A stretch of DNA of 64,000 nucleotides. Source: Dyella halodurans. GTDB taxonomy: Bacteria; Pseudomonadota; Gammaproteobacteria; Xanthomonadales; Rhodanobacteraceae. This document shows positions 42,081 through 51,282 of this stretch, in pieces (the first letter of the stretch is position 1; every line of letters starts with the position of its first letter). Under the pieces are notes generated by a model that had not been told where the DNA came from, made no database searches, and saw nothing but the letters and a program-made list of their open reading frames with translations. Location: NCBI RefSeq assembly GCF_026283925.1, contig NZ_JAPDPF010000002.1:650331-714330 (forward strand). The letters run 5' to 3'. The translations under genes were made by a program, and so were the position numbers.

Positions 42081-43373
42081 ATGACTCTTGCCTCGCGTTA
42101 TCGCCAGCCCGTGTGGCTTGCCGCCGGCGTCCGCACGCCGTTTGCCAAGGTGGATGGCGCCCTGGCCTCCTACGACGCCATCCAGCTATCGGTCCCGGTG
42201 GCGCGTCATATGCTCGAGAGCCTGCCCCATGGCGGGCGGCCCGACTTTGCCGTGTGGGGTACGGTGGTGCCGAACCTGACGTGGAGCAATATCGCTCGCG
42301 AGATCCTGATGGATGCCGGTGCGCCGGCCACCCTGCCGGCGTTTTCCACCATCATGGCCTGTTCGACCAGCATGATCGGCATGATCGAAGCGGCCGGCAT
42401 GCTCGACGACGACAGCGCGCGGCTGGCCCTGGTTGGCGGCGTCGACAGCCTCAGCCGCATCCAGCTTGGCCTCAACCAGCGGCTCTCCGACGGCATCCGC
42501 CACTTCCAGAAGGCGCGCTCGCTGGGAGAAAAAGTGTCGCAAGTGCTGAGCCTCAAGCTCGGCGACATCAGCCTGTACATCCCCGGCATCGTCAATCGCA
42601 CCAGCGGGCTGAGCATGGGCGAGCACACCGAGATCACCGCGAAGGACTGGCAGCTGCAGCGCGAGGACCAGGATCGGATCGCCTACGACAGCCATCGCCG
42701 AGCCGTCGAGGGCTGGAACAGCGGCTTCTTCGATGACCTGGTCATACCGATCGGCGAGTTCAAGCGCGACAGCATTCCGCGCGCGGACACCTCGCCGGAA
42801 AAGCTGGCGAAGCTTCCGCCGAGTTTCGACCGCACCAGCGGCCATGGCACGCTGACCGCCGGCAACTCCTCACCCTTGACCGATGGCGCCGCCAGCCTGT
42901 GGGTGGCCACCCAGCGCGGCCTGGAGCGGCTGCCCGAGCAGGTGCCGCGTGTGCGCCTGGTGGACTGGGAAATCGCCGCCATCGACTTCCGTACCGAAGG
43001 CCTGCTGATGGCTCCGGCCTATGCCATCCCCCGCCTGCTCGCACGCCATGGCCTGCGCTACGAGGACATCGGCCTGTGGGAAATCCACGAAGCGTTTGCT
43101 GCCCAGGTGTTGGCGCACATTGCGGCCTTGCAGAACCGTGATTTTCTCAGTCGCAAGGCAGGTGTCGATCGTGACTTCGGGGCCTTCCCACGCGAACGGA
43201 TGAATCCGCATGGCGGCAGCCTCGCCATCGGTCATCCGTTCGGTGCCACCGGCGCACGCATCCTCAGTCAAACGGTCAAGGAACTGGCGCAACAAGCGCC
43301 GGGTACGCGCGCCATCGTCAGCATCTGTGCCGATGGCGGCCAGGGCACGGTGGCCTTGCTGGAAGCCGGCTGA
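42081..43373 (+). CDS. Thiolase (acetyl-CoA acyltransferase, FadI-like)
   Basis: A 430-residue thiolase. The acyl-accepting nucleophile is Cys94 in STIMACSTSMIG, and the C-terminal catalytic blocks are WEIHEAFAAQ (His), GHPFGATGAR (His) and SICADGGQG (Cys). Length and the insertion carrying IPGIVNRTSGLSMGEHTEITAKDW resemble FadI-type 3-ketoacyl-CoA thiolases more than 390-residue biosynthetic ones. A fadJ-like partner is not next to it. The gene could serve fatty-acid breakdown or acetoacetyl-CoA chemistry. It follows msrB by 36 bases and converges on the porin gene. Confidence 0.9.
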   Translation: MTLASRYRQPVWLAAGVRTPFAKVDGALASYDAIQLSVPVARHMLESLPHGGRPDFAVWGTVVPNLTWSNIAREILMDAGAPATLPAFSTIMACSTSMIGMIEAAGMLDDDSARLALVGGVDSLSRIQLGLNQRLSDGIRHFQKARSLGEKVSQVLSLKLGDISLYIPGIVNRTSGLSMGEHTEITAKDWQLQREDQDRIAYDSHRRAVEGWNSGFFDDLVIPIGEFKRDSIPRADTSPEKLAKLPPSFDRTSGHGTLTAGNSSPLTDGAASLWVATQRGLERLPEQVPRVRLVDWEIAAIDFRTEGLLMAPAYAIPRLLARHGLRYEDIGLWEIHEAFAAQVLAHIAALQNRDFLSRKAGVDRDFGAFPRERMNPHGGSLAIGHPFGATGARILSQTVKELAQQAPGTRAIVSICADGGQGTVALLEAG

Positions 43374-43396
43374 TCGGGTGAACGACAACAGCGGGC

Positions 43397-44641
43397 TCAG
43401 AAGTACACCTGCGCGCGCATTTCGAAAATGCGGGGATTGACCTGCAGGTTGCCGCGGTCGCTTTGCGCCCAGATGTAGTTGGCCTGCAGTTTCAGGTGCT
43501 CGCCGATATACCAGTTGGCACCCAGGGTCCAGTCGTGTTCCTTGCCGCCGATGATGGCGCCATCGTTCAAGTCCAGTTCGCTGTAACGCAGTGCGAGTTC
43601 CACGGCGCCCCAGGGGTGCGTCGGGCGGATCGCCTGCAGGTCGCGGCCGTTGTAACGGCGATCGGCCACATTGCCATCGCTGTAGTAACGCGCCTCGCCA
43701 GTCAGCGTCCAGGTGGTGAAGACGTAGTAACCGCTGCTCTCGAAATCGGGCTTGCCGTGATAACGGTCCACCTGGGCCTGCAGGTATTCGCCCTGCACGG
43801 ACCAGGGACCATCGATCCACAAGGCTTCGAAGCCCTGGCGTTCAATGCTCTTGCCATAGCTCAGGTTGCCCGAGTCGACCAGCCGCACCGGTGACAGTCC
43901 ATCCTCGGGTCGCGCACGCAGACGGGCGGAAGGCGGCACGCTTCCATCATCCGACGAATCCAGCGTTTCCTTCGAGGCGGACACGCCCAGGTGCAAGGTG
44001 TGCCCCAGCGTGTTGATCGGCACCCAGGCGACGCGGCCCGCCAGGGTCTGTCCGGGATTGTTGCCGTCGAAGTCCTTGTGCCAGAAGTAGTCGCCCAGAT
44101 TGATCACCCAGTGCGGGCGAATCCAGGCCCAGTCCAGGCCGGCACGACGCCCCTCCCAGATCGCCTGGGTTGGCAGCGCTGTCTCCATGAAGGTGGTTGC
44201 CGACGAGCTGGTGACGCCTTCGAAACCGACCGGGGTCTTTGAATAGCCCAGCCGCACATTGCCCAGGTCGTCGCCCAGGAATCCACTGGTACGCACGCGC
44301 ACAAACGCATCCGCCCATTGCCTTGCCTGGAAATCGTATTGGGCAATGGCGTCGTAGAGCCCGGGCTTCCTGATGAACAGACCCAGGTATTTGCGGCGAT
44401 TGGTGCTCGAGTCTTCGAAGCGCCCGTCGTCGTTGTAGAAGCGATTGATGTCGTACTGATACAGCACGGCCAGCCCGAAGTCGGTGCCATCGGACGTGGT
44501 GATATGCGTTGGCCAGTTGCTATAGAAGTTGTAGTCATCCGCGAGGCCCGCCAGGGGCCACGCCAGCAAGAGAACGACGGCACGACGCATCCAGCGTGCG
44601 GGCCGGGACGGTGACTGTGCATCGACTTGCAGCTTGGTCAT
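43397..44641 (-). CDS. Phosphate-selective porin O/P-like outer-membrane protein
   Basis: A 414-residue secreted protein: a basic N-terminus and a hydrophobic signal segment (about 19-35, AVVLLLAWPLAGLAD) precede a beta-barrel-like sequence. The OprO/OprP family pattern is seen in RKYLGLFIRKPGLYDAIAQYDFQARQWADAFVRV, NVRLGYSKTPVGFEGVTSSSATTFMETALPTQAI and GAVELALRYSELDLNDG, with NWYIGEHLKLQANYIWA near the end. The chain finishes MRAQVYF, a typical barrel C-terminal Phe. The solute is not predictable; many members are not phosphate channels. A 14-base palindrome lies 64 bases upstream of the start, and the XapX/amidohydrolase pair is divergent. Confidence 0.88.
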   Translation of the reverse strand: MTKLQVDAQSPSRPARWMRRAVVLLLAWPLAGLADDYNFYSNWPTHITTSDGTDFGLAVLYQYDINRFYNDDGRFEDSSTNRRKYLGLFIRKPGLYDAIAQYDFQARQWADAFVRVRTSGFLGDDLGNVRLGYSKTPVGFEGVTSSSATTFMETALPTQAIWEGRRAGLDWAWIRPHWVINLGDYFWHKDFDGNNPGQTLAGRVAWVPINTLGHTLHLGVSASKETLDSSDDGSVPPSARLRARPEDGLSPVRLVDSGNLSYGKSIERQGFEALWIDGPWSVQGEYLQAQVDRYHGKPDFESSGYYVFTTWTLTGEARYYSDGNVADRRYNGRDLQAIRPTHPWGAVELALRYSELDLNDGAIIGGKEHDWTLGANWYIGEHLKLQANYIWAQSDRGNLQVNPRIFEMRAQVYF

Positions 44642-44983
44642 GGGCTCGCCTCCCAACGAGAAGCTCCATGCTGTCCAACCCCGGCCGTAGCCGGAAATGA
44701 AGATTGTGCATATGCACATTCCGTTGCATCACCTGCCCTGATGACTCGATTTGGACGTCCATCCAGCAAGCTTCTGGCCTGCCTGCGCGATTTCCCTGCT
44801 GATGCATGCAACGCCGATGCGATGCGATGGTAAGCGCGGCCGAGGTTCAGCCAGCTGCGTTTGACGCTTGACAACGAAGCCACTCGCCCGCGGCAAGCCG
44901 GCCAAAACCCGCATCGGACGGTCGGTCACGAAAGCTAGACACGACTGACCGTAAATGTGGCCACCTGGCTGGAGGAAATCACC
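44642..44983. promoter_or_regulatory. Divergent control region, porin and second XapX module
   Basis: This 342-base gap has no convincing gene. Nearest the porin it holds the perfect palindrome TGTGCATATGCACA (44705-44718). Further right is a short direct-repeat stretch (GATGC/GCGATG units, about 44799-44830). Nearest XapX is GGAGGAAAT, a strong ribosome-binding site. Confidence 0.5.
44705..44718. promoter_or_regulatory. 14-base palindrome TGTGCATATGCACA upstream of porin
   Basis: A perfect self-complementary 14-mer, 64 bases from the porin start codon, in a position suited to an operator overlapping the promoter. The binding protein is unknown. Confidence 0.5.
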
Positions 44984-45259
44984 ATGAAGATCTACCTGAT
45001 ATCGCTGGCTGCCGGTTTGCTGGTCGGGGTTGTCTATGGACTGATCCAGGTTCGCTCCCCGGCACCACCCGTCGTCGCCCTCATAGGGCTGCTCGGCATC
45101 CTGCTTGGCGAGCAGGCCGTGCCTATTGCCAAGAAGATGATCCTGGGTGGCGGCGTCACGGCGGCGTACTGCGCCGAGCAACTGCGTGAACAAAGCTTTG
45201 CCCAACTGCCGCAGCACCGCCCCAAACCCGAGGCCAAACCCGGCGAAGACCCGAGCTGA
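44984..45259 (+). CDS. XapX domain small membrane protein (copy 2)
   Basis: A 91-residue protein starting MKIYLISLAAGLLVGVVYGL, with the XapX signature PAPPVVALIGLLGILLGEQ and a polar C-terminal tail. It is clearly a paralogue of the protein at 32337-32615, the first 50 or so residues being almost the same. Start ATG 44984 has GGAGGAAAT six bases upstream. An amidohydrolase paralogue follows 15 bases later. Function of the family is unknown. Confidence 0.87.
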   Translation: MKIYLISLAAGLLVGVVYGLIQVRSPAPPVVALIGLLGILLGEQAVPIAKKMILGGGVTAAYCAEQLREQSFAQLPQHRPKPEAKPGEDPS

Positions 45260-45273
45260 TCGATCCCGAGGCG

Positions 45274-47127
45274 ATGCCCATGGCTACCCACCCCACCCTT
45301 ATCGTCCACAATGCGCGTATCCACACCGGCGTAGCGAGGCGTCCGGAAGCGCAGGCGCTGGCGGTCAGCGGCCGTCATTTCGCCGCCGTGGGCACCAATG
45401 GGCAGATCAAGGCGCTGGCCGGCCCTGCCACGGTGATGATCGATGCGGGCCGGCGGCGCGTCATACCGGGCCTGATCGACTCGCATCTGCACGTGATTCG
45501 CGGCGGCCTCAACTACAACCTTGAGCTGCGCTGGGATGGCGTGCCGTCGCTGGCCGATGCCATGCGCATGCTGGCCGACCAGGTGGCGCGCACACCGGCC
45601 CCGCAGTGGGTGCGCGTGGTGGGCGGCTTCACCGAGCAGCAGTTCGCCGAACGCCGCCTGCCCAGCCTGGAGGAACTCAACCAGGTGGCACCCGAGACGC
45701 CCGTCTTCATCCTGCATCTGTACGACCGTGCCCTGCTCAATGCGGCGGCGCTGCGAGCCTGCGGCTATACGAAGGACACACCCGACCCACCCGGCGGCCA
45801 GATCGTGCGCGACCACGCCGGCACGCCCACGGGGCTGTTGCTGGCCACGCCGAACGCGGCACTGCTTTACGCCACCCTCGCGCTAGGCCCCAAGCTGCCG
45901 TACGAATACCAGCTCAATTCGACCCGTCATTTCCTGCGCGAGCTGAATCGCCTGGGCATCACCAGCGTGATCGATGCTGGCGGTGGTTTTCAGAACTATC
46001 CCGACGACTATCGGGTGATCGAGGAGCTGCACCAGCATCACCTGCTCACCGTCCGCATCGCCTATAACCTGTTCACGCAGAAGCCCGCGGAAGAGCTGCA
46101 GGACTTCGCGCACTGGACCAGCCACAACCAGTACCACCAGGGCGACGAGTTCTACCGTCTCAATGGCGCGGGGGAAATGCTTGCCTTCTCCGCTGCCGAC
46201 TTCGAGGACTTTCGCCAGCCGCGGCCCGAGATGCCGGCTCGCATGGAGGCCGACCTCGAACAGGTGGCGCGATTGCTCGCCAGCCGCCGCTGGCCCTGGC
46301 GCATGCATGCCACCTACGACGAAACCATTGGCCGCGCGCTGGATGTGTTCGAGAAGATCGATCGGGAAGTGTCCCTGCAGGGTCTGCCGTGGTTCTTCGA
46401 CCATGCCGAGACGGTGTCCGATCGCAATCTGGAACGCATCGCCCGCCTGGGTGGCGGCATCGCCATTCAACATCGCATGGCATATCAGGGCGAATACTTC
46501 GTCGAACGCTTTGGAGCCCAGGCGGCGGCGCACACGCCACCATTCAAACGCATGCTGGCGATGGGCATACCTGTCGGCGCAGGAACGGACGCGACGCGCG
46601 TTGCCAGCTATGACCCATGGAATGCACTTTACTGGCTGACCACCGGAAAGACCCTGGGTGGGCTATCGCTGTATCCCGACAGCAACCGCGTCGATCGTGC
46701 CAGCGCCCTCGCGCTGTATACGCGTGCCAACACCTGGTTCTCCGGTGAGCAGGAACTCAAGGGCCAGATCGACATCGAGCAGCTGGCCGACTTCGCCCTG
46801 TTGTCGCACGACTATTTCGAAGTCGACGACGAAGCGATCCGGCAGATCGTTGCCGAACTCACCGTCGTGGATGGCCATATCGTCTACGCCGGCGGCGATT
46901 TTTCGCCGCATGATCCGCCGCCACTCGCTGCCATGCCCGATTGGGCGCCGGTGAACTTCGGCAGCCGCTACTGGAAATCGCCGCAGGCCTATGCGCGCGT
47001 GCAACACGCCAGGCAGTTGGCTGCGGTCGGACAGACCTCGCCTGGAGCGCTCTCGGCTTGCGGGCATCTGCCCCTCGATGCACGGCAGCCATGGGGCCCC
47101 TCCGGTTGCACATGTTGGGCCTTTTGA
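45274..47127 (+). CDS. YtcJ-like metal-dependent amidohydrolase with Cys tail (copy 2)
   Basis: A 617-residue paralogue of the amidohydrolase at 30457-32340, alignable from end to end. Metal-binding GLIDSHLHVIRGGLNYNLEL, then the shared FQNYPDDY, MHATYDETIGRALDVFEK, WFFDHAETVSDR and GAGTDATRVASYDPW blocks mark the catalytic barrel. The C-terminal tail has fewer cysteines and histidines than copy 1 but ends WGPSGCTCWAF, against WGALGCSCWAV there. It starts 15 bases after the XapX gene. Substrate unknown. An SDR and a truncated haemoglobin gene follow on the same strand after a gap of about 240 bases (47128-47365) with no recognisable gene. Confidence 0.88.
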   Translation: MPMATHPTLIVHNARIHTGVARRPEAQALAVSGRHFAAVGTNGQIKALAGPATVMIDAGRRRVIPGLIDSHLHVIRGGLNYNLELRWDGVPSLADAMRMLADQVARTPAPQWVRVVGGFTEQQFAERRLPSLEELNQVAPETPVFILHLYDRALLNAAALRACGYTKDTPDPPGGQIVRDHAGTPTGLLLATPNAALLYATLALGPKLPYEYQLNSTRHFLRELNRLGITSVIDAGGGFQNYPDDYRVIEELHQHHLLTVRIAYNLFTQKPAEELQDFAHWTSHNQYHQGDEFYRLNGAGEMLAFSAADFEDFRQPRPEMPARMEADLEQVARLLASRRWPWRMHATYDETIGRALDVFEKIDREVSLQGLPWFFDHAETVSDRNLERIARLGGGIAIQHRMAYQGEYFVERFGAQAAAHTPPFKRMLAMGIPVGAGTDATRVASYDPWNALYWLTTGKTLGGLSLYPDSNRVDRASALALYTRANTWFSGEQELKGQIDIEQLADFALLSHDYFEVDDEAIRQIVAELTVVDGHIVYAGGDFSPHDPPPLAAMPDWAPVNFGSRYWKSPQAYARVQHARQLAAVGQTSPGALSACGHLPLDARQPWGPSGCTCWAF

Positions 47128-47365
47128 TCCGGGCTGCTCACGCGATCCATAAGCTCACCACGCGATGCGCCGCTTGCGATGCGGCTTCATTCCACCAGCG
47201 CCACTGGATTTCCTGGCCAGGCAAAGCCCCACCCATGTCCGCCCGGGCGCCCGGAAACATGTTCGACAACATCGAACGTGTTCGTCGATAAGGCGCTACG
47301 GCAAGGTCCTGCCCAGCGAGCAACATGACGTCGTCACCCACCAACCTGCATCCCAGGAGCACGTC

Positions 47366-48115
47366 ATGAACCGTTTCAACCACAAAACCATCCTCGTCAC
47401 CGGCGGCAGTAGCGGCATCGGTCTTGCCACCGCCCAGGCCTACGCTGCCGAAGGCGCACGCGTCATCGTCACGGGCCGCGATGCGGCCGCACTGGATACC
47501 GCCCTGGCCACGCTCGGCAGCGACGCCATCGCGATCCGCAACGATACCGGCTCGGCGGCGGCCGCCAAGGAGCTCGCCGGCGCGCTGTCCGCCCGGAACA
47601 TCAAGCTCGATGCCGTCTTCCTCAACGCAGGCGTGGCGAAGTTTGCGCCGCTGGCCGACGTGGACGACGCGCTGTGGGACCTCACCTTCAATACCAATGT
47701 GAAAGGGCCGTACTTCCAGATCCAGGCCCTGGCGCCGCTGCTCAACCCCGGCGCGTCCATCGTCATCAACGGTTCGATCAATGCGCGCATCGGCATGCCG
47801 AGTTCGTCGGTCTATGCGGCGAGCAAGGCTGCAGTGATCTCGCTGGCCAAGACGCTGTCGGCCGAGTTGCTGCCGGTCGGCGTGCGCGTCAACGTGGTCA
47901 GTCCGGGCCCGGTGCATACGCCGATCTACGGCAAGCTGGGCCTCGATCAGGCCGCGCTCGAAGCCACCGCCGCCCAGATCCAGGCGCAGGTCCCGCTGGG
48001 CCGTTTCGGCCAGCCCGCTGAGATCGCCTCCACCGTGCTGCATCTGTCGGCGCCAGAGTCGGCCTTTATCGTCGGCACGGAAATCATCGCCGACGGTGGC
48101 ATGAGCCAGCTGTGA
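47366..48115 (+). CDS. Short-chain dehydrogenase/reductase
   Basis: A 249-residue classical SDR. The cofactor motif is LVTGGSSGIGLATA (TGxxxGIG, residues 10-23), followed by the NAG motif FLNAGVAKFAP and catalytic Ser in VINGSINAR. Tyr and Lys lie in SSVYAASKAAV (Tyr-x3-Lys), and the substrate loop begins VSPGPVHTPIYG. The arginine after the second strand (VTGRDAAAL) suggests NADP(H). The substrate cannot be told. Start ATG 47366 has AGGAGC upstream, and the reading frame extension upstream is not supported. Possibly co-transcribed with the amidohydrolase. Confidence 0.9.
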   Translation: MNRFNHKTILVTGGSSGIGLATAQAYAAEGARVIVTGRDAAALDTALATLGSDAIAIRNDTGSAAAAKELAGALSARNIKLDAVFLNAGVAKFAPLADVDDALWDLTFNTNVKGPYFQIQALAPLLNPGASIVINGSINARIGMPSSSVYAASKAAVISLAKTLSAELLPVGVRVNVVSPGPVHTPIYGKLGLDQAALEATAAQIQAQVPLGRFGQPAEIASTVLHLSAPESAFIVGTEIIADGGMSQL

Positions 48116-48275
48116 GCTTAAGGGCCCGGTCGCACCGGCGGCCGGGCCATCTCCCCAGCATCTCGTCATGCACGCGACGCACCCGGCTGGCGCGCGCTGC
48201 GTCAACACGCCACCCGTCGGCGCCGCGGTGGTCCCGGATAATAGGCCCCCGCCTCCGCCATGCCATGCTTAGCCC

Positions 48276-48680
48276 ATGCAGCGCCTTCCCTTCAACGAAA
48301 GCACCATCGCCGTGCTGGTCGATCGTTTCTACGACGCCGTTCGCGTCGAACCGGCGATTGGGCCCGTCTTCCATGCCGCCATTGCGGACTGGAACGAACA
48401 CAAGCAGCTGTTGACCTCGTTCTGGTGTTCCGTCGCGCTGGGAACCGGTACCTATCGAGGCTTTCCCATGGCCGTGCATCGGCAGCATCCCATCAAGGCG
48501 ATGCACTTCGAGCAGTGGCTCGCCTTATGGCGAGCCACCTGCGCTGAACTGCTGGAGGATGCCGACGCCACCCGCATGATCGAATACGCCGAGCGCATCG
48601 GCCGTAGCCTGCGCTACGGCCTGGGCCTCTCAGGGCGCCAGGGAGCCCGGCCCTTCGGCGTCCCCATCGTCAGCGGCTGA
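48276..48680 (+). CDS. Group III truncated haemoglobin
   Basis: A 134-residue 2-on-2 globin of group III. The B-helix block STIAVLVDRFYDAVR, then IGPVF, then the long TSFWCSVALGTGTYRGFPMAVHRQHP segment and the proximal haem ligand His77 in IKAMHFEQWLALWRAT match the cyanoglobin-like TrHb3 group. These proteins bind oxygen or nitric oxide; some aid respiration or peroxide handling. The gap of 160 bases upstream shows no other gene. It converges on the GH3 gene, with 10 bases between the stops. Confidence 0.9.
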   Translation: MQRLPFNESTIAVLVDRFYDAVRVEPAIGPVFHAAIADWNEHKQLLTSFWCSVALGTGTYRGFPMAVHRQHPIKAMHFEQWLALWRATCAELLEDADATRMIEYAERIGRSLRYGLGLSGRQGARPFGVPIVSG

Positions 48681-48690
48681 GTGCCCGCCG

Positions 48691-51204
48691 TCAGCGCGGA
48701 CAATCCATGGTCTGATCCGCCTGATTTCCCAACGCCACGCTGGCGATACCAAGCTGGGTGCCCTTGCCGGCTTCCAGCACGAGCGGTTGATCGATGTGAT
48801 GCATGTCGACGCCGAGCGCACGGAAGCAACGCAGGGGAATGCCCAGGCGTGTCCACTGCCCCGCCTTCAGCTTGCCCAACTGGGCACCAAGCTCGATATG
48901 TCCCCCGCAATGCTTGCCGCATCCCATGCTGGCCCAAGCACCGGTCTTCGCCAGCGCATCCACGCGCAAGGTCACGACCAGCAGCGTATCGCTGGTCGCT
49001 TCGCGGTCGAGATCGAGTGGCGTCTTGGCCTGGATCGCGAGGCGCGCGCCCTCCTTGTTCCAGACGAACTGCCGCGCATCTTCCTGTGCCTTGTAGTCGA
49101 CGCCGGTCATGCGCAGGCTGCCGTCCGTGGTCGCCGAGGTCGCGGCTTCCGCAGCGGACGCCGCACCGTCCGCACCGGTCAGCATCAGCGTATAGCCGCG
49201 AACCGGCTTGCCGTGCTCGACATAGTTATCCGTGGGAGCCGGCGCTTCGGTGATGCCAGACTCCTCAGGCAGCCTGGGCAACGATTGATGATCGGCATAG
49301 GTCAGGCCATGGCCCAAGGGGAACAAGGGTACGCCCTGGTCCTGCACCGCCGTGCTGGGCCAGGCATAGGCCAGCCTGCCGCGGAAATCGTTGGCCACGC
49401 GGCCATCGCGGGTGCGCAACAGCACATCGGCCACGCCGCCACCCTCGCTACCCGGTAGCCACGCCGCCACGAACGCATCGGCGGCATTCATCTCGCGATT
49501 CACCCATAGCGGGCGTCCACTCAGGAACACTGCGACCACCGGTATGCCATCGCCGCGCAGACGACGGATCAAGGCGAGATCGCGATCATCGCCCGGGTGA
49601 TACAACAGATTGGGGAGATCGCCCTCGAACTCGGCGTAAGGGTCTTCCCCGAACACCACCACGGCGACGTCCGGCTTGGCCGTGTAATGCCCGTCCGCCG
49701 CAATCTCTGCCACGCCGCCCGCCGCCTTGACCTGCTCGGCGATACCGGCACCGATCGATTGCGCACCCGGGAAGTCTTCGTTCTTGAAGCCGGTACCCTG
49801 CCAGTTCAGCGTCCAACCGCCGCTTTGGCGGGAAATATTGTCCGCGCCATTGCCCGCCACCAGGATGTGCTTGCGCGGGTCAAGTGGCAGCAGGCCATCG
49901 TTGTTCTTCAACAGCACCAGCGACTCGCGCACGGCACGCCGTGCCAGCGCACGATGCGCCGGACTGCCAACGATGTCAGCCGCCTTGCTCGCCAGCGGCT
50001 GCGCCGATGGCAAACCCGCTTCGAACAGGCCGGCGCGAATCTTCACGCGCAGGATCCTGGCCACGGCGTCATCCACCCGCGCCATCGGAATCACGCCCGA
50101 CTTCACTTCGGCCAGCGTGTGTTCGTAAAGCCCGCGCCAGCTGTCCGGCGCCATCAACATGTCGACGCCTGCATTGATGGACGTGGGACAGTCTTCCTTG
50201 GTGCAGCCTGGCACCTGGCCATGGCCGTTCCAATCGCCGACCACGAAGCCCTGGAAGTCCATGCGCCCCTTGAGCACATCGGTGAGGAGCGCCTTGTTGC
50301 CATGCATCTTCACCCCGTTCCAGCTGGAGAACGAGGCCATCACGGTCTGCACGCCCGCATCGATGGCCGGCGGATAGCCGGCTGCGTGCAGCGTCCGCAG
50401 CACGGTCTCGCTGACTTCGGTATCGCCTTCGTCCTTGCCATTCTTGGTGCCGCCATCGCCAAGAAAATGCTTGGCGGTGGCGACGACGTGGGAGCTGTCC
50501 AGAAATTGCGGGGTTCCCACCTTGCCTTGCAGGCCTTCGACCATGGCGGCGGCATACTCGGCCACCAGTTTCGGATCCTGCGAATAGCCCTCGTACGCAC
50601 GTCCCCAACGCAGGTCCTGTGGCACCGCAATGGTGGGGGCAAAGGTCCATTGGATACCCGTAGCGCGCACTTCGGCTGCCGTCGCGGCGCCGATCTCGCG
50701 TATCAGCGCGGGATCGTGTGCCGCGCCCAGGGCCGAGTTCTGCGGGAACAGCGTGGCCCCCCTGGTGTCGTTATGCCCGTGCACGGCGTCGATGCCAAAC
50801 AGCAGCGGGATGGCGACGTGGCCGCCGCTCGTATCCATGGCGGCGCGGTAGAACTCATCCGAGAGGGCTTTCCACTGCGCGGGCGTGGCAAAGCGCTGGC
50901 CATGGGGCTTGGAATCGCCACCGGCCAGGATCGAGCCCAGGCGGTATTTGCGCACATCGTCCGGAGTCACGGTGGTGATGTCGGCCTGGATCAGCTGGCC
51001 GACCTTTTCTTCCACGCTCATCCTTGCCATCAAGTCCGCGACCCGCTTTTCCAGGGTCGCATCGGCGGGAAACGGCCAGGTGGCGCGCGGCCACTGCCCG
51101 GGATGCACGGTGGTCGATTCGACCGCGAGTGCCGGACCAGAACCACAAATCGCGCTGGCCAACGCGGCAGCGATGAGAGTCGAGCGGGTATGCGATAGCA
51201 ACAC
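48691..51204 (-). CDS. Periplasmic GH3 beta-glucosidase (exo-glucanase type)
   Basis: An 837-residue secreted glycoside hydrolase family 3 enzyme. A signal peptide (about 1-27, ending GPALA) precedes the TIM-barrel domain, with VPLLFGIDAVHGHN-like IPLLFGIDAVHGHNDT and AKHFLGDGGT (Lys245-His246). The catalytic nucleophile is Asp324 in GFVVGDWNGHGQ. The second alpha/beta domain contains ESLVLLKNNDGLLPL and AVVVFGEDPYAEFEGD, where the acid/base lies. An extra C-terminal region of about 190 residues (carbohydrate-binding-like, with a CGKHCGG pair) fits the ExoP-type 1,3/1,4-beta-glucan hydrolases. I choose GTG 51204 with AAGGGG upstream. A LacI-type gene lies 78 bases upstream on the same strand. 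Confidence 0.92.
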   Translation of the reverse strand: MLLSHTRSTLIAAALASAICGSGPALAVESTTVHPGQWPRATWPFPADATLEKRVADLMARMSVEEKVGQLIQADITTVTPDDVRKYRLGSILAGGDSKPHGQRFATPAQWKALSDEFYRAAMDTSGGHVAIPLLFGIDAVHGHNDTRGATLFPQNSALGAAHDPALIREIGAATAAEVRATGIQWTFAPTIAVPQDLRWGRAYEGYSQDPKLVAEYAAAMVEGLQGKVGTPQFLDSSHVVATAKHFLGDGGTKNGKDEGDTEVSETVLRTLHAAGYPPAIDAGVQTVMASFSSWNGVKMHGNKALLTDVLKGRMDFQGFVVGDWNGHGQVPGCTKEDCPTSINAGVDMLMAPDSWRGLYEHTLAEVKSGVIPMARVDDAVARILRVKIRAGLFEAGLPSAQPLASKAADIVGSPAHRALARRAVRESLVLLKNNDGLLPLDPRKHILVAGNGADNISRQSGGWTLNWQGTGFKNEDFPGAQSIGAGIAEQVKAAGGVAEIAADGHYTAKPDVAVVVFGEDPYAEFEGDLPNLLYHPGDDRDLALIRRLRGDGIPVVAVFLSGRPLWVNREMNAADAFVAAWLPGSEGGGVADVLLRTRDGRVANDFRGRLAYAWPSTAVQDQGVPLFPLGHGLTYADHQSLPRLPEESGITEAPAPTDNYVEHGKPVRGYTLMLTGADGAASAAEAATSATTDGSLRMTGVDYKAQEDARQFVWNKEGARLAIQAKTPLDLDREATSDTLLVVTLRVDALAKTGAWASMGCGKHCGGHIELGAQLGKLKAGQWTRLGIPLRCFRALGVDMHHIDQPLVLEAGKGTQLGIASVALGNQADQTMDCPR

Positions 51205-51282
51205 GGGGGCACCCCTTGGCGAACAAGCTGGGATACCGATGATAAGCGAGCGCATCGTCCATCGGCGTGGTGGCCGGACCTG

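Noticed and set aside
49597..51198. Open frame of 533 codons opposite the GH3 gene
   Set aside because: Antisense shadow with low-complexity Arg/His composition; the GH3 enzyme has signal peptide and catalytic residues.
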